A DNA stretch of 32,096 nt from Paracraurococcus sp049315625 (lineage in GTDB: Bacteria; Pseudomonadota; Alphaproteobacteria; Acetobacterales; Acetobacteraceae): the NCBI GenBank assembly GCA_049315625.1, contig JBMOJU010000014.1, positions 1 through 32,096 on the forward strand, given 5' to 3'. Below the pieces are notes generated by a model. That model did no database searches, was not told where the DNA came from, and saw only the letters and a list, made by a program, of their open reading frames with translations. A program made the translations under genes and the position numbers. Below are positions 15,132 to 22,227 of this stretch, piece by piece (position 1 is the stretch's first letter; each line of letters begins with the position of its first letter).

Positions 15132-16982
15132 ATGGCCAAGAAAAGCTTGCGGACCATGCTTCTCGCTGCGGTCGCCAGCGGCGCGCTGGCGGCAGCCGCC
15201 ACGGCGCAGCCGGCGCCCGGCGCGTCCTCGACCGGCGGCGCGACCCCGGTGGCGCCGACAACCCCTGCACCGCAACGTGCCGCCGGCACGATGCAGGAGC
15301 GTGCGGCGCCGAGCTTCAGCCCGGTTACCGACCAGCGCCTGGCCAACCCCGAGCCGCGCAATTGGCTCATGTACCGCCGCACCTATGACGGCCAGGGCTT
15401 CAGCCCACTCAACCAGATCACGGCCGACAACGTCGCCGAGCTGACGCCGGCCTGGAGCTTCTCGACCGGCGTGATCGAGGGCCACCAGTCGCCGCCGATC
15501 GTCAATGACGGCGTGATGTACGTGACCACGCCGCAGGCGCAGGTCATCGCGCTCGATGCGAAATCCGGCGACGTGATCTGGCGCTACCGGCGGCAATTGC
15601 CCGACGACCTGACCCAGCTCCACCCGACCAACCGCGGCGTCGCGCTCTACGGCGACAAGGTCTACGTCGCCACCGTCGACTGCTTTCTCGTGGCGCTCGA
15701 CGCCAAGACCGGGAAGGAGGTTTGGTCGACCAAGGTCGAGGATTACCAGAAGGGCCACTACATGACGCTGGCGCCGCTGATCGCCCGCGGCAAGGTCATG
15801 GTCGGCGGCTCCGGCGGCGAGTTCGGCGTGCGCGGCTTCATCGCCGGGTATGACGCCGCCTCCGGCAAGGAGGCCTGGCGCAGCTTCACCGTCCCGGCCC
15901 CCGGCGAGCCCGGTAACGAGACCTGGAAGCAGGGCGGCTGGCAGACCGGCGGCGGCTCGGTCTGGATCACCGGCCATTACGACCCGCAGTTGAACCTGGC
16001 CTATTGGGGCACCGGCAACGCGGCGCCCTGGATGGGCGATGCGCGGCCGGGCGACAACCTGCACACCACCTCGGTGGTGGCGCTGAACCCGGATGACGGC
16101 AAGTTCCGGGCGCACCACCAGTACCACTGGAACGACAGCTGGGACTGGGACGAGGTCTCGGCACCGCTGCTGATCAACGTCGAGCGCGACGGCCGCAACA
16201 TCCCGTCGCTCGTGCATCCCGGCCGCAATGGCTACCTCTGGCAGCTCGAACGGAAGGCCGACAGTATCCGCTTCATCTCCGGCGTGCCGTTCGTGCAGCA
16301 GGACGTCTTCGCCAAGCTCGACGCGGAGACCGGCCGGCCGACCTACAACGAGGCACGCAAGCCCAGGCTCGACAAGAAGGTGGAGTTTTGCCCGTCGCTC
16401 TGGGGCGGCAAGGACTGGCCGCCGGCGGCCTACAACCCGCAGACCAAGCTGTTGTATGTGCCGGCGAACGAGAACCTTTGCGGCTCGTTGACCGGCCTCC
16501 GCATGGACCACGTGCCCGGCCAGCTCTTCCTCGGCGCCGGGCTTGAGGAAATCGGCATGAGCCTGCGGCCCGGCGCCAACCATATCGGCGAGTTGCAGGC
16601 CTGGGACCTGACCACGAACAAGAAGGTCTGGTCGCATCCCTTCAAGGATTCGCAGCTCTGGGGTCCGGTGCTGACCACCGCGGGCGGGCTGGTCTTCATG
16701 GGCGGCACCAACGACCGGATGTTCCGCGCCTTCGACGCGAAATCGGGCAAGACGCTCTGGCAGATCCGCACCAATTCGGGCGTCACCGGCGTGCCGAGCT
16801 CCTTCGAGGTCGACGGCACCCAATACATCGCGGTGCAGTCGGGCTGGGGCGTCGACGCCACCCGCATGCAGGACAAGCTGGTCGAGATCGACCCGGTCCG
16901 CTTCAAGTCCGACGTGCCGCAGGGCGGGGTGGTCTGGGTCTTCGCCCTGCGCCAGCGCGTGCAGCAGCAGGCGATGCAGTGA
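15132..16982 (+). CDS. PQQ-dependent alcohol-type dehydrogenase with lanthanide signature
   Basis: A 616-residue periplasmic quinoprotein of the methanol/ethanol dehydrogenase superfamily with a Sec signal (MAKKSLRTMLLAAVASGALAAAATAQ) and an eight-bladed propeller; several AxDxxTGKxxW docking repeats are visible (e.g. VALDAKTGKEVW, RAFDAKSGKTLW). Metal ligands by homology: Glu230 (GGEFGVRG), Asn296 (GTGN), catalytic Asp338, and Asp340 two positions on (SWDWDEV). This extra Asp marks the lanthanide-dependent XoxF/ExaF/PedH types, where calcium enzymes have Ala. The adjacent Cys pair that closes over PQQ in classical enzymes is absent: the segment before NRGVALYG reads QLHPT. The second conserved pair is kept (EFCPSLWGG and NENLCG). 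There is no CxxCH, so no fused heme. AAGGGAG precedes the ATG. The substrate is unknown. Confidence 0.92.
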   Translation: MAKKSLRTMLLAAVASGALAAAATAQPAPGASSTGGATPVAPTTPAPQRAAGTMQERAAPSFSPVTDQRLANPEPRNWLMYRRTYDGQGFSPLNQITADNVAELTPAWSFSTGVIEGHQSPPIVNDGVMYVTTPQAQVIALDAKSGDVIWRYRRQLPDDLTQLHPTNRGVALYGDKVYVATVDCFLVALDAKTGKEVWSTKVEDYQKGHYMTLAPLIARGKVMVGGSGGEFGVRGFIAGYDAASGKEAWRSFTVPAPGEPGNETWKQGGWQTGGGSVWITGHYDPQLNLAYWGTGNAAPWMGDARPGDNLHTTSVVALNPDDGKFRAHHQYHWNDSWDWDEVSAPLLINVERDGRNIPSLVHPGRNGYLWQLERKADSIRFISGVPFVQQDVFAKLDAETGRPTYNEARKPRLDKKVEFCPSLWGGKDWPPAAYNPQTKLLYVPANENLCGSLTGLRMDHVPGQLFLGAGLEEIGMSLRPGANHIGELQAWDLTTNKKVWSHPFKDSQLWGPVLTTAGGLVFMGGTNDRMFRAFDAKSGKTLWQIRTNSGVTGVPSSFEVDGTQYIAVQSGWGVDATRMQDKLVEIDPVRFKSDVPQGGVVWVFALRQRVQQQAMQ

Positions 16983-17527
16983 GGCCGCTTTTGCGGTCCA
17001 TGCTGGTCGGCGCGGCGGCGCTGCTCGCGCTGGGCCTCGGCCCGGCGCAGGCGGCGCCGGCCGAGCCGGGCTGCGCCGCGATTACCGAGGCGATGGCTGC
17101 GCTCGGCGCAGCGGAGAATTTCCACACCAGGCTGGTCGCCCGCACCCCCGGACGGCGGCGCCCGGTGGAGGAGGAGCGATTCGTGCTCGGCGATGTGGTC
17201 TATGCCAACTCGCCGGCCTCCGGCCGTTGGGTGAAGCTGCCCATGACGGCGGTCGAGCGGCAGGCACTGGGCGCGGGCCTGGTCGCCTACCCGCCGCTCG
17301 ATTGCCGCGACGAAGGCGTGGCGGAGGTCGCCGGCGTGCCGGCGCGGATCTACAGCTTCCGCCAGATCCTGCCCGGCCAGGGCGGGGAGGGTGTCTCGGA
17401 GGCGCCGGGCAGGCTCTGGGTGGCCGGGCCGGATGGCAGGCCGCGGCGCTACGAAGGCCAGCATGGCGCCGTGCAGGTCACGCTGACGATCGACTACGAC
17501 GGCGTGACGCCCCCGTTCGGCCATTGA
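16979..17527 (+). CDS. Small periplasmic protein coupled to the PQQ dehydrogenase
   Basis: A 182-residue protein of no family I can name. It starts at GTG 16979, overlapping the dehydrogenase stop as GTGA, which suggests translational coupling. MRPLLRSMLVGAAALLALGLGPAQAAPAEPGC is a signal peptide. The mature part alternates short strands (ENFHTRLVART, EERFVLGDVVYAN, GRWVKLP, ARIYSFRQI, GRLWVAGPDGRPRRYEGQ, VTLTIDYDGVTPP), much like LolA/LppX-type half-barrel lipid carriers, and it has two Cys (EPGCAAI, LDCRDEG) that may form a disulfide. The LolA-like idea is from pattern only. Its place suggests a chaperone, substrate carrier or accessory of the dehydrogenase. Confidence 0.8.
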   Translation: MRPLLRSMLVGAAALLALGLGPAQAAPAEPGCAAITEAMAALGAAENFHTRLVARTPGRRRPVEEERFVLGDVVYANSPASGRWVKLPMTAVERQALGAGLVAYPPLDCRDEGVAEVAGVPARIYSFRQILPGQGGEGVSEAPGRLWVAGPDGRPRRYEGQHGAVQVTLTIDYDGVTPPFGH

Positions 17528-17584
17528 TGCTGGTGCGCGCCGCAGCGGTTCCCTGCCGGGGCCGCGGCGCGCTAGGCTCTTGCC

Positions 17585-18241
17585 ATGCAGCCCATCTGCC
17601 TGACCTTCGACAACGGCCCGGAGCCCGACGTCACGCCCGGCGTCCTGGCCATCCTCGCCCGCCGCCGGATCCCGGCGACCTTCTTCCTGGTGGGCGAGAA
17701 GCTGCGCGACCCGGCCCGGCTGGCGCTCGCCGCACGCGAACGGGCGGAGGGCTTCCGGGTCGGCAACCACACGCTGACCCATGGCATCCCGCTTGGCCGC
17801 CGCGGCGCGGCGGTGGCGGTGGCCGAGATCGCCGCCTGTGACACCCTGATCGGTGACCTGCGGGAACCCGATCGGCTGTTCCGCCCGAATGGCGGCGGCG
17901 GCACGCTCGGTCCGCATCTGCTGAACGAGGCCGCGGCGCGGCACCTCCAGGCCGGCGGCCATACCGTGGTGCTGTGGAACGCGATCCCGCGCGACTTCGA
18001 CGACCCGGATGGCTGGCCCGAGCGCGCCATGGCGCAGCATGCGGCGGCGACCGCGCCGGTGCTGATGGTGCTGCACGATCTGCCGAACGGTGCCATGCGG
18101 CACCTCGACCGGGTGCTGGGCGCGTGGCAGGACCAGGGTGTCGCGTTCCTGGCCGAGCCACCGGCCGCCTGTGTGCCGATCCGTCGTGGCCTCGCCACGC
18201 CTTATCTTGCCGACTACGTCTCCGCGGACCCGGCGCCATGA
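17585..18241 (+). CDS. Polysaccharide deacetylase (NodB-fold) family protein
   Basis: A 218-residue carbohydrate esterase 4 fold without a signal peptide. Motif 1 reads TFDNGP (Asp9, Asn10) instead of TFDDGP: the catalytic Asp is kept but the metal-binding Asp is Asn. Motif 2 is NHTLTH (His62 and His66), motif 3 FRPNGGGG, then VVLWNAIPRDFDD and the C-terminal VLHDLPNG (His164). A metal site with Asn is possible but not the standard one. The enzyme may de-N-acylate a small soluble substrate rather than wall polymer, given its apparent cytoplasmic location. It follows the small periplasmic protein after 57 bases, and its stop overlaps the next gene as ATGA. Confidence 0.87.
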   Translation: MQPICLTFDNGPEPDVTPGVLAILARRRIPATFFLVGEKLRDPARLALAARERAEGFRVGNHTLTHGIPLGRRGAAVAVAEIAACDTLIGDLREPDRLFRPNGGGGTLGPHLLNEAAARHLQAGGHTVVLWNAIPRDFDDPDGWPERAMAQHAAATAPVLMVLHDLPNGAMRHLDRVLGAWQDQGVAFLAEPPAACVPIRRGLATPYLADYVSADPAP

Positions 18242-19191
18242 AGCGCCGCGCAGTTCTCGCCCTGGCCGCGCTGCCGGCCGCCACTGCCCGCGCCGCCGAA
18301 TGGCCGGACCGCCCAGTCCGGCTGATCGTGCCCTTCGCCGCCGGCACCACGACCGACATCGTCGCCCGGCTCTGCGCCGCGGCGCTGTCGCAGGGGCTCG
18401 GCCAGCCGGTGGTGGCCGACAACCGCACCGGCGCCGGCGGGGTGGTCGGTAGCCAGGCGGTCGCCCAGGCGGCGCCGGATGGCTACACGCTGCTGTTCGG
18501 CACCAGCGGCACCATGGCGACCAACCCGGTCATCATGGCCGCCATCCCCTACGACCCGGTCCGTGATTTCGCGCCGATCGCCGCCTATGCGAAGACCTCC
18601 GTCATTCTTGGCGTCCGGCCGCCGCTCGGCGTCGCGGATATCGCCGGCTTCCTGGCGCTGGCGGCACGGCGGCCGCTCTCGGTCGGCACAGCGGGGACCG
18701 GCACCACCGGCCACCTGACCACCGCCCTGATCGAGATGCGCAGCGGCCTGCCGCTGACCCATGTGCCCTACCGCGACGGCTCCCGTGCCGTCGCTGACCT
18801 GCTCAACGGCACCTTGGATGCCATGGTCTATCACCCGCTCGGCTTCCTGCCGCATATCCGCGCCGGGACGATCCTGCCGCTGGCGGTGACCGGGGCGATG
18901 CGGCATCCGCTGTTGCCCGCGGTGCCGACGCTGGTCGAATCCGGCCTGGCCGGCGCGGTGGTGGAGGGGTGGTGGGCGCTCTACGCCCCGGCCGGGACGC
19001 CGGCGCCGATCCTGGCGCGACTGAACGCGCTGGTGGGTGCCTCCCTCGGCAATCCGGCGACGCGGGCCGAGCTGGAGCGCCAGGGGCTGGAGGTGATCGG
19101 CGGGACGCCGGAGGCGCTGGCGGCGCTGACACAGAGTGAATTGACGAAACAGCGCGAGATCGCCCAGGCGGCGCGGATTACCGCGGACTGA
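18238..19191 (+). CDS. TctC/Bug-type tripartite tricarboxylate transporter substrate-binding protein
   Basis: A 317-residue periplasmic solute receptor. MKRRAVLALAALPAATARAAE is a signal peptide with a twin Arg. The family opening EWPDRPVRLIVPFAAGTTTDIVAR follows, then NRTGAGGVVGSQAVAQAAPDGYTLLFG, the loop that with water molecules binds a carboxylate, then HVPYRDGSRAVADLLNGTLDAM and PAVPTLVESGL, all standard. The start overlaps the deacetylase stop (ATGA), so the two are probably co-translated. No tctA or tctB membrane partners are in the window, which is common for Bug proteins. A mono- or dicarboxylate or a related small acid is the likely ligand. Confidence 0.92.
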   Translation: MKRRAVLALAALPAATARAAEWPDRPVRLIVPFAAGTTTDIVARLCAAALSQGLGQPVVADNRTGAGGVVGSQAVAQAAPDGYTLLFGTSGTMATNPVIMAAIPYDPVRDFAPIAAYAKTSVILGVRPPLGVADIAGFLALAARRPLSVGTAGTGTTGHLTTALIEMRSGLPLTHVPYRDGSRAVADLLNGTLDAMVYHPLGFLPHIRAGTILPLAVTGAMRHPLLPAVPTLVESGLAGAVVEGWWALYAPAGTPAPILARLNALVGASLGNPATRAELERQGLEVIGGTPEALAALTQSELTKQREIAQAARITAD

Positions 19192-19279
19192 GACCCGGCG
19201 GCCGCCGCCCATCACCCGCCCGACGGCACCATATTGGTTGCGGACACAATCTTCGGTGTCATCGGGGCTGTGTGGGACC

Positions 19280-19300
19280 GCCGGTGTCTTCGGCACCGGC
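19280..19300. terminator. Hairpin between the convergent tctC and nitronate monooxygenase genes
   Basis: GCCGGTG / CACCGGC form a 7-bp perfect stem with a 7-base loop, 88 bases past the tctC stop and 7 bases past the stop of the opposing gene. It could serve both strands. No T-run is seen. Confidence 0.4.
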
Positions 19301-19307
19301 CCCGCAA

Positions 19308-20372
19308 CTATGGCAGGAGCGCCTCGGCCTCTGCCCAAAGTCGCCGTACCAGGTCGCCGGCCGGCTCGGCGGTGCCGAGCGCCGCGCCCTGGCCTCCCCA
19401 GGTCTGCATGCGCGTGGCATCGTTGGCCGCCTCGGCCGCGGCGCGGACCTTGGCCATCAGCACCCGCTGTACCGGGTAGGGCGCCGGCGGCACCTCTCCT
19501 GCGAAGGCCTCGGTCACCGCATTGCGCAGGCCGCGGGCCAGTCGGCCTGAGAAGGCGCGGGTCAGCACCGTGTCCTCCGGCCTGGCGCCGGCCAGTGCCG
19601 CGGCCCAGGCCGGGTGGAGGGCGGTCTCGGGGCAGCGCAGGAAGGCGGTGCCCAGTTGCACCGCGCTCGCGCCGAGGGTCAGCGCCGCGGCGATGCCGCG
19701 TCCCTCCATGATGCCGCCGGCGGCGATGACCGGGATGCGCACCGCATCCGCCACCTGCGGCAACAGGGCGAACAGCCCGTTGAGTTGCTCCTCGGCGGCG
19801 GCCTGGTCGAAGCTGCCGCGATGGCCGCCAGCCTCCGCGCCCTGCGCGACCACGGCGGCGGCGCCGGCGGCCTCGGCGGCGCGGGCTTCGGCGACCGTGG
19901 TCGCATTGGCGAACCAGGCGATGCCCCGTGCAGCCAGCCGCGCCGCCGTCTCCGGTGCGAAGACCCCCATGATGGCTGAAGCGATGGGCGGCGCCGCCTC
20001 GATCAGCGCGTCGATCTGGGCCTCGAAGTCCTGCGTGAAGGGGCCGGGGCCGGGATCGGCCACGGCGATGCCCGAGACCGCCCCGAGCCGGGCGCGGACG
20101 CGGTCCTCATGCGCCGGATCGCGGACCGGGGCGGGGTCGGGAATCCAGAGGTTGATCTGGAAGGCGCCATTGCTCCGGGCGCGGAATTGCGTCGTCCAGT
20201 CATGGATCTGCGCAGGCGAGGACATCAGCGCACCGAACCCGCCCATGCCGCCGGCCGAGGCGACGGCGGCGGCGAGCGGCGGCGGGGCGGTGCCGGCCAT
20301 CGGCGCCTGCAGGATGGGCGGGCGGAGGCCGAAGCGGTCGCAGAACGCCTGGGCGCGGTCGCGGGCGGTCAT
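19308..20372 (-). CDS. Nitronate monooxygenase (2-nitropropane dioxygenase family)
   Basis: A 354-residue FMN-dependent TIM-barrel enzyme that would oxidise alkyl nitronates such as propionate 3-nitronate. Landmarks: PPILQAPMAGTAPPPLAAAVASAGGMGGFGAL (18-49), QINLWIP, then AQGAEAGGHRGSF with the catalytic His184, and the phosphate-binding VIAAGGIMEGRGIAAALTLGASAVQLGTAFL. Length is normal and GGAGA lies 6 bases before the ATG. It follows the aminotransferase on the same strand after 99 bases, but a hairpin in that gap may separate transcripts. The family also contains enzymes acting on other substrates, so nitronate specificity is by family only. Confidence 0.9.
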   Translation of the reverse strand: MTARDRAQAFCDRFGLRPPILQAPMAGTAPPPLAAAVASAGGMGGFGALMSSPAQIHDWTTQFRARSNGAFQINLWIPDPAPVRDPAHEDRVRARLGAVSGIAVADPGPGPFTQDFEAQIDALIEAAPPIASAIMGVFAPETAARLAARGIAWFANATTVAEARAAEAAGAAAVVAQGAEAGGHRGSFDQAAAEEQLNGLFALLPQVADAVRIPVIAAGGIMEGRGIAAALTLGASAVQLGTAFLRCPETALHPAWAAALAGARPEDTVLTRAFSGRLARGLRNAVTEAFAGEVPPAPYPVQRVLMAKVRAAAEAANDATRMQTWGGQGAALGTAEPAGDLVRRLWAEAEALLP

Positions 20373-20440
20373 CGGGGTTCTCCGGCTCTGCGGTGTCGCT
20401 CATCGATACCAGATCGCGCACGGTGCCGTGGCATGCCGTT

Positions 20441-20460
20441 CGCGGAGTGGCTTCTCCGCG
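20441..20460 (-). terminator. Hairpin after the aminotransferase gene
   Basis: CGCGGAG / CTCCGCG form a 7-bp perfect stem with a 6-base loop, 11 bases after the aminotransferase stop on the minus strand. No U-tract follows. Confidence 0.45.
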
Positions 20461-20471
20461 GTGCGGGCTGG

Positions 20472-21644
20472 CTACCCGGCCAGACGCGCGGGCACCGCGG
20501 CGATCGCCTCCAGCCCCGCATTGGCGAAGGCGAGGCGGATGTGCCGGTCCTGCCCCGGCCCGAAGAAGGGGCCGGGCAGGCCAAGCAGCCCGCGCTCCGC
20601 GGCCAGCCGCTCGGCCACCGCCATTGCGTCCGGCCCATCCTCCGGCACCCGCAGGTAGGCGAAATAGGCGCCGAGCTGGTCCAACCGCCAGCCTGGCAGC
20701 TGTGCCACGGCGGCGCGGAAGCCGGCGGCGCGCCCAGCCATCAGGTCGCGATTCCCGGCGCGCCAGCCGGCCAGCGCCGGCACCGCCCAGGCCAGCGCCG
20801 CCTGCGCCGGCCGGGCGGCGCAGATCTGCCAGGTGTCAAGCGCCTTCATCAGCTCCGCCCGGAAGGCCGGGCCGGACAGGATGGCGCCAACCCGGTGTCC
20901 GGGCACGCAGTATGCCTTGGAGAAGCTGTAGAGATGCACCAGCCCGTCGCGCCAGGCGGGGTCCTGGAACAGCGCATGCGGCGGGGTCGCCGAAGCGGGC
21001 AGGAAGTCGCGGTAGGTCTCGTCCAGCACAAGCCAGGCGCCGTGCCGGCGGCAGAGCGCCGCGCAGGCCGCGATGATCTCCGGCGGGATGACGGCGCCGG
21101 TCGGGTTGTTGGGCGTGACCAGCACCAGGGCCTTCGCGCCGGCGGACAACAGGGGTGCGATGCGCGCGGGGTCCGGCACGAACCCGTCCGCGGCGCGGCA
21201 GGGCAGGGGGATGGCGGGGATCCCCTGCATCTCCAGCGCCATGCGGTGGTTGAAGTACCAGGGCGCCGGCAGGATGACCCCGCCCGTGCCGCCTCCGGCA
21301 ATCACCGCCATGGCCATGGAAAAGGCGAGGTTGCAGCCGGCGGTGATGGCGACGTCCGTAGCGCCGATCGGCGCGCCGTAGAAGCCGGCGGCATCGCTGG
21401 CCAGCGCCTCCCGCAGCACCGGGTCGCCATCGATCGGGCCGTAGCCTGCGCTGGCCGGGCTGCCGGCGGCCTCGGCCAGCTTCGCGAGCAGTTCGGGTGG
21501 TGGCGGATAGCCGGGGACTGCCTGGGTCAGGTCGATCATCGGCCCGGCGGTGCCGGCGTAGCGGGCGGCCCAGGCGCGGGCGGCAGGGATCGGTGGCTGG
21601 TCGGTGGCGCGCAGGCGGGGCGAGAGCGGCGGCAGGTCGGGCAT
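20472..21644 (-). CDS. Pyridoxal-phosphate aminotransferase, class I/II
   Basis: A 390-residue fold-type I aminotransferase, close in pattern to aspartate/aromatic or methionine-type enzymes; the amino donor is not evident. PLP landmarks: YGPIDGDPVLREAL near 68-80, VAITAGCNLAFSMA at the phosphate loop, PNNPTG (178-183) with Asn180, DETYRDF with Asp208 against the pyridine nitrogen, the Schiff-base Lys243 in YSFSKAYCVPGHRVG with Arg251, and a late RLAFAN with the carboxylate-binding Arg. AAAGGG lies 7 bases before the ATG. It lies 41 bases downstream of the 70-residue gene on the same strand. Confidence 0.9.
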   Translation of the reverse strand: MPDLPPLSPRLRATDQPPIPAARAWAARYAGTAGPMIDLTQAVPGYPPPPELLAKLAEAAGSPASAGYGPIDGDPVLREALASDAAGFYGAPIGATDVAITAGCNLAFSMAMAVIAGGGTGGVILPAPWYFNHRMALEMQGIPAIPLPCRAADGFVPDPARIAPLLSAGAKALVLVTPNNPTGAVIPPEIIAACAALCRRHGAWLVLDETYRDFLPASATPPHALFQDPAWRDGLVHLYSFSKAYCVPGHRVGAILSGPAFRAELMKALDTWQICAARPAQAALAWAVPALAGWRAGNRDLMAGRAAGFRAAVAQLPGWRLDQLGAYFAYLRVPEDGPDAMAVAERLAAERGLLGLPGPFFGPGQDRHIRLAFANAGLEAIAAVPARLAG

Positions 21645-21685
21645 GACCCGACCCTTTCACCGGTTGGCAGTTGCGTCCAGGCGGT

Positions 21686-21898
21686 TCAGCGCTGCCGGGC
21701 GATGCGGGCGCGGGCGGCGGCGAGGCTGCGGCTGCCCTGGGTGTTACCGCCGCGCATGTAATGCCGCTCCGGCCGATAGACGCCGAGGCCGGCCCAGGCG
21801 GCGAGCCCGGCCAGACCCTTGAAAAGCCCGCCGCGCAACGCGGCGCGGCGGCGGGGCAGCAGGGTGGGGCGGGATGGATAAGCCAGGGCCGCGACCAT
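21686..21898 (-). CDS. Small basic protein of unknown function
   Basis: A 70-residue protein I do not recognise. It starts at an ATG with GAGG 6 bases upstream and a good promoter candidate further up. It is strongly basic (about 14 Arg) with a weak hydrophobic stretch GGLFKGLAGLAAWAGLGVY in the middle, which may be a short membrane or membrane-surface helix, then RPERHYMRGGNTQGSRSLAAARARIARQR. An AT-rich promoter, an operator-like repeat and a good ribosome site in otherwise GC-rich DNA make a real, regulated gene likely. It precedes the aminotransferase gene by 41 bases and may be co-transcribed with it. Confidence 0.65.
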   Translation of the reverse strand: MVAALAYPSRPTLLPRRRAALRGGLFKGLAGLAAWAGLGVYRPERHYMRGGNTQGSRSLAAARARIARQR

Positions 21899-21923
21899 CG
21901 GGGACCTCGTATTGAGATAGTAT

Positions 21924-21962
21924 ATTTTAAACTTTTCGTGTGAACGATCAACACGGAAAAGT
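21924..21962 (-). promoter_or_regulatory. Promoter with overlapping inverted repeat upstream of the small basic protein
   Basis: On the minus strand TTGATC (21951-21946) and TAAAAT (21929-21924) are 16 bases apart in an AT-rich patch. An imperfect inverted repeat lies over the -35 box: ACTTTTCGTGT (21931-21941) and ACACGGAAAAGT (21951-21962), 9 bases apart, with one unpaired base. This is the layout expected of a repressor or activator site. Confidence 0.55.
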
Positions 21963-22138
21963 GAGTCTGAGTCCGTTTCGGCAGGCGTCGACTGCCGCGG
22001 GCGGTCCCATGCGAGGGCAATACGGCAGGACGGCCGGGTTGGATGTGCGATGGAACACGATGGGATGTGGCACCCGAGGACGCGCGTCGCCCGTGGCTTG
22101 GTGGCGACAGCGGTAGGCGGTGTGCACCCCCACCCTGA
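21963..22138. other. Intergenic stretch upstream of the small gene, no gene seen
   Basis: Together with the promoter patch and the palindromes, this fills the 329 bases between the small basic protein and the CoA-transferase stop. Reading frames crossing it are unsupported: no ribosome site, no homology, atypical composition. Confidence 0.5.
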
Positions 22139-22162
22139 CCCTCCCCCGCGCGCGGGGGAGGG
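22139..22162. repeat. GC-rich palindromic repeat, copy 2
   Basis: CCCTCCCCCGCG / CGCGGGGGAGGG is a perfect 24-bp palindrome. It sits about 65 bases past the CoA-transferase stop and is the inverted counterpart of the copy at 12132-12155, sharing the flank GTGTGCACCCCCACCC and a trailing AG. Confidence 0.75.
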
Positions 22163-22200
22163 AGTGGCGGCCGCAGCGGGCGGTTGACGGCGGCGGCCTT

Positions 22201-22214
22201 CTCCGCAGGCGGAG
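22201..22214 (-). terminator. Small hairpin after the CoA-transferase gene, resembling the repeat core
   Basis: CTCCGC-AG-GCGGAG is a 6-bp stem with a 2-base loop, 13 bases past the stop. It may be a degenerate copy of the nearby repeat or a simple terminator stem. Confidence 0.4.
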
Positions 22215-22227
22215 GACGGGGCCGGGC

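Noticed and set aside
15132..16982. Quinohemoprotein alcohol dehydrogenase with fused cytochrome c
   Set aside because: There is no CxxCH heme motif anywhere in the protein and the length ends with the propeller.
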